This document shows, one piece after another, positions 9,277 to 17,536 of a DNA stretch of 64,000 nucleotides; the first letter of the stretch is position 1; each line of letters begins with the position of its first letter. Where the stretch lies: assembly GCF_900456975.1 (NCBI RefSeq), contig NZ_UGYM01000002.1, positions 3,658,001 through 3,722,000 on the forward strand, given 5' to 3'. The position numbers and the translations under genes are program-made. The notes under the pieces were generated by a model that saw only the letters and a program-made list of their open reading frames with translations, made no database searches and had not been told where the DNA came from. This DNA is from Shewanella baltica. GTDB lineage: Bacteria > Pseudomonadota > Gammaproteobacteria > Enterobacterales > Shewanellaceae.

Positions 9277-9806
9277 GCCAGTCTATTAAACTGACCATTA
9301 ATAACCAAGCCGTAGGCCCGATTGAAGTCGCCGATGGCGTGATGATGATTGAGTTTCTACATGAATACTTAAACCTCACAGGTACTAAGTTTGGTTGCGG
9401 CGCGGGCGTATGCCACGCCTGTACAGTGATCGTCGACGACGAGCAAGGCATGAGCGAAGTGGTGCGTACCTGCATCAATGGCGTCGAGCGTTTTAATGGT
9501 AAACGCGTCCGCACAGTCGAAGGTCATGCTAGACAAAACTCCCTTGGTGAAATCACCGCCCTGAGCCCAGTGCAAGAGGCTTTTTTGGAACATTTCTCGT
9601 TTCAATGTGGCTGGTGTACCTCGGGCTTTGTCAACGAATCGACTGCGCTGCTTGAGCGATTAGAGCGACAACCTATCGCTAAAGATCAAGTTGAAAAAGT
9701 CGTAGAAGATGCCTTGAGTGAACACGTATGCCGCTGTACTGGCTACGTAAAATACTATGCGGCGGTCAAAGATCTGATCCTCAACACTAAGGGGTTAACC
9801 CTGTGA
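9273..9806 (+). CDS. 2Fe-2S subunit of the molybdenum hydroxylase (IorA-like)
   Basis: 177 residues. An N-terminal plant-type 2Fe-2S ferredoxin domain has FGCGAGVCHAC (residues ~46-56) with a later Cys near 71. The C-terminal helical 2Fe-2S domain has CGWC (~113) and CRCTGY (~151), the standard pairing for this family's small subunit. It passes electrons from the molybdenum centre to an outside acceptor. It has no signal of its own and is probably carried through the Tat system bound to the large subunit. Translationally coupled at both ends: ATGA overlap with the large subunit and TGATG with the cytochrome. Confidence 0.93.
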   Translation: MSQSIKLTINNQAVGPIEVADGVMMIEFLHEYLNLTGTKFGCGAGVCHACTVIVDDEQGMSEVVRTCINGVERFNGKRVRTVEGHARQNSLGEITALSPVQEAFLEHFSFQCGWCTSGFVNESTALLERLERQPIAKDQVEKVVEDALSEHVCRCTGYVKYYAAVKDLILNTKGLTL

Positions 9807-11086
9807 TGACATCAGCCAATCTGCGCCATTTCCCGCATATTAGTAGGATAAAAAATCTGTTGAGCCACAATCTACTCCTGAGTTTAGGGCTAGGTTTGCT
9901 CGCCTGTTCCAGCAGCGTTGCCGATGAAGGTGGCAATACAACAAATAGTGACATCGAACGCGGCGCGTATCTGATGAAGATAGGCGACTGCGTGGCCTGC
10001 CATACTGCGGTGGGCGGGCGTGAACTCGCGGGCGGTTTGCCGTTCGAAACGCCCTTTGGCGCTGTGTACTCGACCAATATCACTTCTGATAAAGAAACTG
10101 GGATTGGCAAATACAGTTACGAGGACTTTTTTGATGCCATGCACCACGGTGTTGGCGTCAACGGCAACCTCTACCCTGCTATGCCCTACACGTCATACAG
10201 CCTGCTGACGGACGACGACACTAAGGCGATTTATGCCTATTTGATGAGTACTAAACCCATCAAGCAAGCCAATCGCGACAATGATGTGTACTTTCCGTTT
10301 AACCTGCGTTTTGGCCTAAAAGCCTGGAACTTAGTCGCCCACGATGCCAAGGAATTTACCCCGAGCAAGGAAAAAAGCGAGCATTGGAATCGCGGCAATT
10401 ACTTAGTCAATGCCCTAGGGCATTGCGGTGAATGCCACACCCCAAGAGACACGATGTTTGCCATGGAGCAGGACAAGCACTTTGAAGGCGCGATTATCGA
10501 AGGACTTGAAGCATCGGACATTAGACCCGCCGAGCTTAACAGGCAAAACTGGACCCATGAGGATCTTAAGTCGCTGTTTACTGAAGGCTATTCCCGCAAA
10601 GGTACAGTCTTTGGCGGCATGTATCCCGTGGTGTATCACAGCTTCAGCCACTTAACCGATGATGATATGCGCGCGGTAAGCAGTTATCTGCTCGATACCG
10701 ACGAAGATATTAAACCACAAGCGCTCACCTTTAACGGCCATAAACCTGAACTGCCAGGCTATACGCTCTACAAAGGTTACTGCGCCGGTTGCCATGGTCA
10801 AAATGGTGAAGGTCGCCCCAACGTCGCCCCCGCGATGGCTGGTAACGCCACCTTAGATAAAGCGAGTCCCCATAATATCGTCGCCGTGATGCTAAAAGGC
10901 ATTAAGAGCCAGCATTACAACCTCACCACCAGCTTTTATGCCATGCCGGGATATGCTGATGAGTTAAGCGACGAGCAGATTAAAGACTTAGCCAATTACC
11001 TAAGACTCACCTGGAGCACACAACCCGGTAATCTCGATGTGAAGACTATCCAAAGCTTGAAAGAAGTGATCCTCGAGCACGACTAA
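9806..11086 (+). CDS. Lipoprotein tri-haem cytochrome c, electron acceptor of the hydroxylase
   Basis: 426 residues from ATG at 9806, which overlaps the preceding TGA; a GTG one codon earlier is the alternative start. A hydrophobic leader ends in a lipobox (LLAC, Cys ~34), so the protein is probably lipid-anchored facing the periplasm. Three CxxCH haem sites are visible: CVACH (~62), CGECH (~210) and CAGCH (~328), the layout of the cytochrome subunit of membrane alcohol/aldehyde dehydrogenases. It replaces the usual FAD subunit as electron outlet to the respiratory chain. Last gene of the operon, followed by a strong terminator. Confidence 0.9.
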   Translation: MTSANLRHFPHISRIKNLLSHNLLLSLGLGLLACSSSVADEGGNTTNSDIERGAYLMKIGDCVACHTAVGGRELAGGLPFETPFGAVYSTNITSDKETGIGKYSYEDFFDAMHHGVGVNGNLYPAMPYTSYSLLTDDDTKAIYAYLMSTKPIKQANRDNDVYFPFNLRFGLKAWNLVAHDAKEFTPSKEKSEHWNRGNYLVNALGHCGECHTPRDTMFAMEQDKHFEGAIIEGLEASDIRPAELNRQNWTHEDLKSLFTEGYSRKGTVFGGMYPVVYHSFSHLTDDDMRAVSSYLLDTDEDIKPQALTFNGHKPELPGYTLYKGYCAGCHGQNGEGRPNVAPAMAGNATLDKASPHNIVAVMLKGIKSQHYNLTTSFYAMPGYADELSDEQIKDLANYLRLTWSTQPGNLDVKTIQSLKEVILEHD

Positions 11087-11115
11087 CCCGCATGGATATG
11101 TGGGAAATTTAAGAT

Positions 11116-11141
11116 AAAAGCCGACGCTAGCGTCGGCTTTT
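11116..11141. terminator. Bidirectional terminator between convergent genes
   Basis: A near-palindrome (AAAAGCCGACGC / GCGTCGGCTTTT) with only a TA centre, flanked by A-run on the left and T-run on the right. It can end both the hydroxylase operon and the minus-strand hydrolase gene. Confidence 0.85.
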
Positions 11142-11193
11142 GCTTGATTGATATAGAGCACGAAAATCTGTCAGTCAACGGCGTTTACTCTCA

Positions 11194-12174
11194 CTAACCA
11201 CGCAGTCGATTATCGAAGAAGGCTAAGCTGCGCGCCCATGCGAGCTCGGCGGTAGCTTTATCGTATCGTCCTGTTGAGTCGTTATGGAAACCGTGATTCA
11301 CATTCGGGTAAAGATAGGCGACGTAATCGGCTTTACTGGTTTTTAGCTGGGTTTCATACTCGGCCCAAGTGTCGTTCACCCGCTGATCCAATCCAGCAAA
11401 CTGCAACATTAGCGGCCCTTTCACGCGGCTACGCAGTTCCGCTGCCGCGGGTGTGCCATAGAAAGGTACGCCAGCATTAAGCTCATCGGGAATGGTCGCG
11501 GCCAGCATATTGACGATATAGCCGCCAAAACAAAAGCCCACGGCACCGAGTTTGCCATTGCTCTGAGGATGGGATTTTAAAAACTGCGCGGCGGCAATAA
11601 AGTCTTGTTCAATTTTGGCTCTGTCTAAACTGCTTTGCATGGCGCGGCCCGCATCATCATTGCCCGGATAACCACCGAGGGAATAAAGTGCATCGGGGGC
11701 GAAGGCGATATACCCCTGCGCCGCTAATCGGCGAGCAACATCTTCGATATAGGGATTTAGGCCACGGTTCTCGTGCACCACCAATACCACGGCGGCTTTT
11801 TTAGTGGGATCTAAAGTCTTGGGCTCACCAGCGGCACTGCCAGCAAGCAATAACTCATTAGGTATTACTAAATAGCCGCGCCCTTCACCGTAGCCATTGG
11901 GCGAGGGAAATTTAACATAGCTGGCTTGAATACTGGGGTCATTAAACGACACTTGTTCGGCAAGGGCATAGTTCGGCATGAGTGCGCCCGTGAGCGTTGT
12001 CATGGTAAACCCTAGCGCCACAAGTCCTGCAAGCCGCCCCATAAACTCACGGCGGTCGATAATGCCATGGGCATATTCGTCATACCAGTCAAAGGCTTCC
12101 TGCGGTATCGGTTGTATTTTCTGAACACTCATCTGGCTTTTTTCTGCTACGGCTTGCTTGTCTTGCTGTGTCAT
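11194..12174 (-). CDS. Dienelactone hydrolase family protein, probably exported
   Basis: 326 residues from ATG 12174, chosen because GGAGGA lies seven bases upstream; the frame stays open ten more codons. The alpha/beta-hydrolase core shows the Cys nucleophile in GFCFGGY, an Asp in GLDQRVND and the His in VNHGFHND, the Cys-Asp-His triad of carboxymethylenebutenolidases. Before the core is DRREFMGRLAGLVALGF, a twin-arginine-like hydrophobic stretch that suggests periplasmic export or membrane anchoring, although it begins unusually deep (residue ~40). Convergent with the hydroxylase operon and divergent from a LysR gene. Substrate unknown. Confidence 0.85.
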   Translation of the reverse strand: MTQQDKQAVAEKSQMSVQKIQPIPQEAFDWYDEYAHGIIDRREFMGRLAGLVALGFTMTTLTGALMPNYALAEQVSFNDPSIQASYVKFPSPNGYGEGRGYLVIPNELLLAGSAAGEPKTLDPTKKAAVVLVVHENRGLNPYIEDVARRLAAQGYIAFAPDALYSLGGYPGNDDAGRAMQSSLDRAKIEQDFIAAAQFLKSHPQSNGKLGAVGFCFGGYIVNMLAATIPDELNAGVPFYGTPAAAELRSRVKGPLMLQFAGLDQRVNDTWAEYETQLKTSKADYVAYLYPNVNHGFHNDSTGRYDKATAELAWARSLAFFDNRLRG

Positions 12175-12394
12175 CGTTATTCCTCCGTTGAACAAGCTAA
12201 CCACAGGTCACTTCCCTAGCTTGTGGGTGTTAAGATTTAACTCAAGAGTAAAGGAAGAATCGTACTTAGGGCAACTGACTTTAACGTGCGCTGTTTTGTA
12301 AGCTTGGTTTGAAATAACACACGATTGGCACAAACGGCTGTCGGTTAGGGCTAGGCTAGCTTAAAATAGCGATTTAGATTCTAGAGGGCTTGGC

Positions 12395-13342
12395 GTGATA
12401 CAACATAGAGCTAGCCAGATGGTGATATTTCACACTCTGGTGACCAGTGGCAGTTTTACCCAAGCGGCAGCTAAGTTAAAAACCTCGACCTCCTATGTCA
12501 GCAAACAAATTGGCGCGTTGGAAGCTGAGCTGAACTTGCTGTTAGTGCAACGCACTACTCGCACCTTAGTGTTAACTGACGCTGGCCAACAGTTTGCCCA
12601 TTACTGTGAGCAAGTGTTTGAAGCGACACAAAATGCCGATGCGATAATGCTAGATGCCCGCGACGACATTAGCGGCACGATTCGCCTCGGTTCCTCCCAA
12701 TCCTTTGGCACCTTACACATCATCCCCGCGCTGGAAGTGTTGCAGCAAAAGTATCCCGAATTACGATTTGAACTAAGCCTATTCGACCATAAGGCCGACA
12801 TGCTAGAGGAAGGTCTCGATCTGTGGATCACTAACCATGAGCAGCTAAACGAAGGCTATATCGCCCAGCACCTCGCCGAGACGAACTTTGTGGTGGTCGC
12901 CTCTCCCGATTATTTGCTCAAGCACGGCGTGCCACACCATCCGCGGGAGTTAGCTCAGCACAATTGTGTTATCTATCAAAGCAAAAGCCGTAATTATGAT
13001 CGCTGGAGTTTTGCTAAGGATGACCTAGAACAAACCGTGCATGTGGCGGGGAATTACCGTGTCGACTTAGCAGAAGCCGTGCGCAATGCCGTGATTGCAG
13101 GAAGAGGTATAGGCTACGTGGCCACGTATTTACTCAGTGATGAGTTTCAAAGCGGCAAACTCATTCAACTCTTACCCGATTGGAAACCACTGCAGCAGAT
13201 GCCCGTCTATGTGGTTTACCCAAGGCGGCGCCATTTACCGACTAAGTACAAAGTGATTATCGAATGTTTAAAGTCCCATATCGGCCACCCGCCCTACTGG
13301 GATAAAAAGCTCAAACCTTGGTTAGGTAAGACTGTCATTTAA
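12395..13342 (+). CDS. LysR-family transcriptional regulator
   Basis: 315 residues starting at GTG with GAGGG upstream. The N-terminal winged helix-turn-helix is clear (SGSFTQAAAKLKTSTSYVSK, residues 19-38), followed by the periplasmic-binding-like effector domain. It is divergent from the dienelactone hydrolase gene with a ~220-bp gap, the usual arrangement for a LysR regulator and its target, so it may control that gene. The effector is unknown. Its stop codon lies inside a short tandem array. Confidence 0.9.
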   Translation: MIQHRASQMVIFHTLVTSGSFTQAAAKLKTSTSYVSKQIGALEAELNLLLVQRTTRTLVLTDAGQQFAHYCEQVFEATQNADAIMLDARDDISGTIRLGSSQSFGTLHIIPALEVLQQKYPELRFELSLFDHKADMLEEGLDLWITNHEQLNEGYIAQHLAETNFVVVASPDYLLKHGVPHHPRELAQHNCVIYQSKSRNYDRWSFAKDDLEQTVHVAGNYRVDLAEAVRNAVIAGRGIGYVATYLLSDEFQSGKLIQLLPDWKPLQQMPVYVVYPRRRHLPTKYKVIIECLKSHIGHPPYWDKKLKPWLGKTVI

Positions 13343-13405
13343 ACTGCAACCACTTAAACTGCAGCCACTTAAGCTACTGTCATTTAAGCAACAGTCACTT
13401 AAGCT
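13331..13405. repeat. Degenerate tandem array, ~15-bp unit
   Basis: Units of the form ACTG(C/T)(A)..CA(C/T)TTAA recur at 13331, 13343, 13358, 13376 and 13391, so the array begins in the last codons of the LysR gene. The remainder of the gap to 13667 is AT-rich with no clear promoter match. Confidence 0.7.
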
Positions 13406-13667
13406 GCATTTCAAACCAGCACTGACTACTGCACCAGCCTAAAGTCGTCTGTGGCGTGATTTCTATTATTGCCGCAGACACAAATATTATTTCCTCTGGG
13501 CAACAGTAGCCAAAATAACTTTTATTATCCAACATAAACAGCAACTTAAATAGTTGCTATTTTCGACGCTTTTATCGTAACAGCCCAGTAACGCCCTCGA
13601 CTTGCCCTTACGCTGACTCGGCCTACAATGCGCGACTTCTTCTATCACTCAAAAGAATAAACCCATT

Positions 13668-14876
13668 ATGACCGCGATATTAGGCATGATTAGCATCTTG
13701 TTTTTTGCTTGGTTACTGTCAGTGAACCGCAAGAACATTCCCTACCGCACTGTGATTTTAGCCCTAGGCCTACAAATTATATTTGCCCTGTTAGTGCTCT
13801 ACGTCCCTGCGGGTAAGGCCGTATTGCAATCTGTTACGGCGGGCGTGTCGAGCGTGATTGCCTATGGCAACCAAGGGATAGGCTTTCTGTTTGGCGATCT
13901 CGCCACGGGTAAAGTCGGCTTCGTATTTGCGATCAATGTGTTAGGTATCATCATCTTCTTCTCGGCGCTGATTTCGGCCCTGTACCATATTGGGTTAATG
14001 CCTAAGGTGATCAACATTATTGGTGGCGGTCTGCAACGTTTACTGGGCACGGGCCGCGCCGAGTCTTTATCAGCCACGGCAAATATCTTCGTCGGCATGA
14101 TTGAAGCGCCGCTGGTGATCAAGCCCTATTTAAAGCACATGAGCGATTCGCAATTCTTCGCGGTCATGAGCTGTGGTTTAGCCTCAGTTGCGGGCGGTAC
14201 TTTAGTGGGGTATGCAGCTTTAGGTGTCGATCTTAACTATCTGATTGCCGCTGCCTTTATGTCAGCACCTGCGGGTCTGTTGATGGCGAAAATTCTCATG
14301 CCACCCAACGAAAACGATAAAAACAGCTCAGATGAAATCACCTCAGTCGAACTGCCCCGCGCCACCAATGTGGTTGAAGCCTTAGCCGATGGCGCTATGT
14401 CTGGCATGCGGATTTCTGTGGGGATCGGTGCCACGCTACTGGCTTTTGTCAGTGTTATCGCCCTGCTGAACGGCATGTTAGGCGCTGTGGGTGAATGGTT
14501 CGGTTACCAGTTAAGCTTCGAATTTTTGCTCGGTTATCTGTTCGCACCTATGGCGTGGCTACTGGGTATCCCTTGGCATGAAGCCATTACTGCGGGCTCA
14601 CTGATCGGCCAAAAAATCGTGGTCAATGAGTTTGTGGCCTTTATCCAGTTAATGAAAGTCGAAGACCAACTGAGCGCCCATTCTCAGGCCGTTGTGACTT
14701 TTGCCCTGTGTGGTTTTGCGAACATTTCAACCATGGCAATTTTGATCGGTGGACTGGGTAGCATGGTGCCAGAGCGCCGCGAATTTATCGCCCGTAATGG
14801 TTTTCGCGCCATTGCCGCTGGCGTATTCGCTAACCTGATGAGTGCGGCAATCGCCAGCGTGATCCTCTCGCTGTAA
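13668..14876 (+). CDS. nupC: Concentrative nucleoside transporter (NupC/CNT family)
   Basis: 402 residues, nearly all hydrophobic helices, the usual length for bacterial CNT proteins. Family signatures are visible: TARAESLS-type loop here as GTGRAESLSATANIFVGMIEAPLVIKPY (split over residues ~124-151), the GG-rich re-entrant segment, and the conserved LIGQKIVVNEFVAF near 310-325. It imports nucleosides with H+ or Na+ across the inner membrane. It stands alone and ends in a strong terminator. Function secure; ion coupling and preferred substrate are not determined from sequence. Confidence 0.93.
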   Translation: MTAILGMISILFFAWLLSVNRKNIPYRTVILALGLQIIFALLVLYVPAGKAVLQSVTAGVSSVIAYGNQGIGFLFGDLATGKVGFVFAINVLGIIIFFSALISALYHIGLMPKVINIIGGGLQRLLGTGRAESLSATANIFVGMIEAPLVIKPYLKHMSDSQFFAVMSCGLASVAGGTLVGYAALGVDLNYLIAAAFMSAPAGLLMAKILMPPNENDKNSSDEITSVELPRATNVVEALADGAMSGMRISVGIGATLLAFVSVIALLNGMLGAVGEWFGYQLSFEFLLGYLFAPMAWLLGIPWHEAITAGSLIGQKIVVNEFVAFIQLMKVEDQLSAHSQAVVTFALCGFANISTMAILIGGLGSMVPERREFIARNGFRAIAAGVFANLMSAAIASVILSL

Positions 14877-14958
14877 CTTGTTTTCGATAACAGCTTTCTG
14901 TCCTCGAGTATCAATCACTGATCTCGAGCATCGAAATAGAAAAAGCTGATCCCAGCGC

Positions 14959-14999
14959 AAACCCAAATCAAGCACGCCTTGGTTTGGGTTTTGTTTTAT
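14959..14999 (+). terminator. Strong Rho-independent terminator after nupC
   Basis: A 14-bp stem with one mismatch (AAACCCAAATCAAG / CTTGGTTTGGGTTT) and a 5-nt loop, followed by a T-rich run. Confidence 0.85.
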
Positions 15000-15138
15000 T
15001 TCCAGCTTAATTATCCGCTTAAGCTCGTCTTTACTGCCGCAAGACTGACCTAAACCTCGTCGCAAACAAATAAGCACGGACATTCTCTTTACCTTGCTTA
15101 CTCGCCTTTTAAGCTCACATTTTGATGACGTCGTTTTA

Positions 15139-15165
15139 TTGCCTCAGATAGTTTTTGTGTATAAT
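15139..15165 (+). promoter_or_regulatory. Candidate sigma-70 promoter for the lipoprotein/MORN cluster
   Basis: TTGCCT (15139-15144) and a consensus TATAAT (15160-15165) are separated by 15 bp, about 60 bp upstream of the first gene of the cluster. The spacing is slightly short; the -10 box is the strongest part. Confidence 0.5.
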
Positions 15166-15226
15166 GTCGCCAAACCAAGATTAATACATTTACATTTCAA
15201 TAACATGCGTAGCCAAGGGAGTACAA

Positions 15227-17524
15227 ATGGCCACAGGGAAATACAAGGCAGTTCACGCAGCAATCGCACTGACAGTGGCAAGTATCACACTCTTGTTAAC
15301 CGCCTGCGATGACTCAACGACGTCCTCAGAATCGGTTACGGCGAATATACCCACAGATCGCGAGTATCAGATTATTTCTACCATAAGCCTCAACGATGGT
15401 TTCGAAACTCGCAAGGTGTTGCAGGCACGATTACTGCTGGATTACCAATTACAAGATGTAGAGGGTAAGGCGGCCAGCTTAACCGCACCGTTAACCCATA
15501 ACGCCCGCTTTTTTATCCAACCTAACCTGTTGCAAATTAGCGATTATGGCATGCCGATCCCGGTGAGCAATATTGACCCCAAAGGCAAGTCCAATGAAAT
15601 CTTTCAGTTGGTTAAAGATGGCTTTAATGTGGAATTTAGTAATGGTGAAGTCCGCGAACTGACCCCCATTGCCAAGATGGATCAAAAAGATATCAAGGAG
15701 TTATTTGAGCGCTGGCAAAATCTTAATCACTTGTTTAAACAAGCCCCAATCATGCCTGTAGCGCTTGAGCCTAGCGTCGGTTATAGCATCAACGCCCCCA
15801 TGGATGGGCGCTTAACTTGGACGGTTGAGCAGGTCAGTGAAGATAAGTTGATCGCCGTATTACAAGGGGAGAAAGACAAGTATAAGGCCTATGGCAAGTT
15901 CGAAGTTAACCGCAAAACCGGTTGGTTAGAGAGCATGGCGTTTTTTCAACGGGAAGAGCGCCAAGGGCGTACCTTTACTCACCGAACCGTAATGGCGCCT
16001 AAGGATCGCCCTTACATCATGAGCACGCTTTGGCATGCCGATGATAGCTTTGATGCTGAGCGCGATAGGGATGATAGGCAAAAGGAGCTGTACCGCATTA
16101 GCGATGTAGCGCAGGAATATCGCCCCAATAATGAGGCATTTATAAAATCCTTATTACCTGATCAACAAGGTATTTTAGATAATCTTGGCCCTTGGGGCAC
16201 TGATACCCCTGAAGATCTGCAATTGCGCTTTGTCCACAATATGAGTCCGCAATATGTGGAAGCCGATGTGCGTTATGAGGACTTAACCGCCTTTGATGCT
16301 AACGGCAAACCGATTGACATTCACTTCTGGCAGCACGGTAAAGGTTGGGCGAGGAATTACCATCCCTCGATTGAATCTGCAACCGATATTATTGCGACTG
16401 GGTGGGATAACATCGCGAATAAACTCAAACAGATAGACCATATTACTGCCAAGCTAACACTTATCCCACAGACGAATAAGATAGTCGAAAAGTCGTGGGA
16501 TGAACTGCTGGCAACACCTTACAGGGTTGGCGATGCCAGCCTAACAATCCAAGTACTCGATGCCGAGGCGAAACTCTTTAAAGTCGTGTCAAAACAGAGT
16601 GAGGATCAGAGTATTAATCTGCCTTTCCAACAATTTAAAGGCATGATGGCTGAGGCCCGTCGCGAAGGTAATTATCCCTCTTGGCTAACGGCGACGGAAA
16701 AGGAGCTGCTAGAACAATTGATAGGGGCCGATGAGAGCCATCACCTTACCAGCAACGCACTGTTACTCAAGCTGGATGAAATTCCTAAAACCCTGATGTT
16801 AATTGAGCAACAACCCCAGCCGGAGTTGACTCAAACCAAAACGATCCGCTTTGTACAATTTAGCGACTACAACAAAAATCTGGCTAATCCTCCCACCGAG
16901 TTTGGTAACGCTGGCCTAGGTAGCTTTATCAATCCGGCGCTAGATGCTGCAAAAAATGAATTCAATACGATCCAAGGGATAAAACCTGTAACTGACAATG
17001 GTCATAATCTGTATATTCCCATGTCAGCTGCCTTGGCAACCGCCTGCAAACCTGAAATAGATCAAGGTTTTAATGAGGGTAAAAATCCCGTCACTTGGCA
17101 GTTTGATCCCAACGCCCCAAACGGGGCAGCCTATAGTTTGATGACCCCAGACCGCGTGCGGCAGTTTTTCTACGATAAACAGATCAAGGGTAAGATCCGT
17201 TGCCAAGGTGATATCCATTGGCAGCCTTTAGAACTGGCTGTAACCGACCGCCCTTGGTTAATCGATTTAGAGTCTTGGCTGACGCAAACCGGATATGGCA
17301 ATGAGCCAAGTAGCGATCTTAAAAATTACTTTAAGGTCGAAGATGCCCAAGGCAATCTGTTAACCATTCGACTCCCCGAAAATACTGAGCAGCGGATAAA
17401 CGAGTTGCTGGTCGATGGTCGCTATTTAAGTATCGCAGGCCCCGCCGCCAAGGTGAGTTATATGACGGTCACCAAAGAGCCCGTCGATATCCCCTATGAA
17501 TTCACCTTTAAACCTTTGCCATAA
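15227..17524 (+). CDS. Large lipoprotein of unknown function
   Basis: 765 residues. A signal peptide ends in a clear lipobox (LLTAC, Cys27), followed by Asp-Asp; the +2 aspartate would favour inner-membrane retention if E. coli sorting rules apply. AAGGGAG precedes the ATG. The mature protein is soluble-looking, without repeats or familiar catalytic motifs; two cysteines occur late (ACKPE and IRCQGD), possibly a disulfide. It is 12 bp from a secreted MORN-repeat protein and close to a second one, so the three probably act together at the cell envelope. No family recognised. Confidence 0.75.
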   Translation: MATGKYKAVHAAIALTVASITLLLTACDDSTTSSESVTANIPTDREYQIISTISLNDGFETRKVLQARLLLDYQLQDVEGKAASLTAPLTHNARFFIQPNLLQISDYGMPIPVSNIDPKGKSNEIFQLVKDGFNVEFSNGEVRELTPIAKMDQKDIKELFERWQNLNHLFKQAPIMPVALEPSVGYSINAPMDGRLTWTVEQVSEDKLIAVLQGEKDKYKAYGKFEVNRKTGWLESMAFFQREERQGRTFTHRTVMAPKDRPYIMSTLWHADDSFDAERDRDDRQKELYRISDVAQEYRPNNEAFIKSLLPDQQGILDNLGPWGTDTPEDLQLRFVHNMSPQYVEADVRYEDLTAFDANGKPIDIHFWQHGKGWARNYHPSIESATDIIATGWDNIANKLKQIDHITAKLTLIPQTNKIVEKSWDELLATPYRVGDASLTIQVLDAEAKLFKVVSKQSEDQSINLPFQQFKGMMAEARREGNYPSWLTATEKELLEQLIGADESHHLTSNALLLKLDEIPKTLMLIEQQPQPELTQTKTIRFVQFSDYNKNLANPPTEFGNAGLGSFINPALDAAKNEFNTIQGIKPVTDNGHNLYIPMSAALATACKPEIDQGFNEGKNPVTWQFDPNAPNGAAYSLMTPDRVRQFFYDKQIKGKIRCQGDIHWQPLELAVTDRPWLIDLESWLTQTGYGNEPSSDLKNYFKVEDAQGNLLTIRLPENTEQRINELLVDGRYLSIAGPAAKVSYMTVTKEPVDIPYEFTFKPLP

Positions 17525-17536
17525 AAAGGAGCAGTC

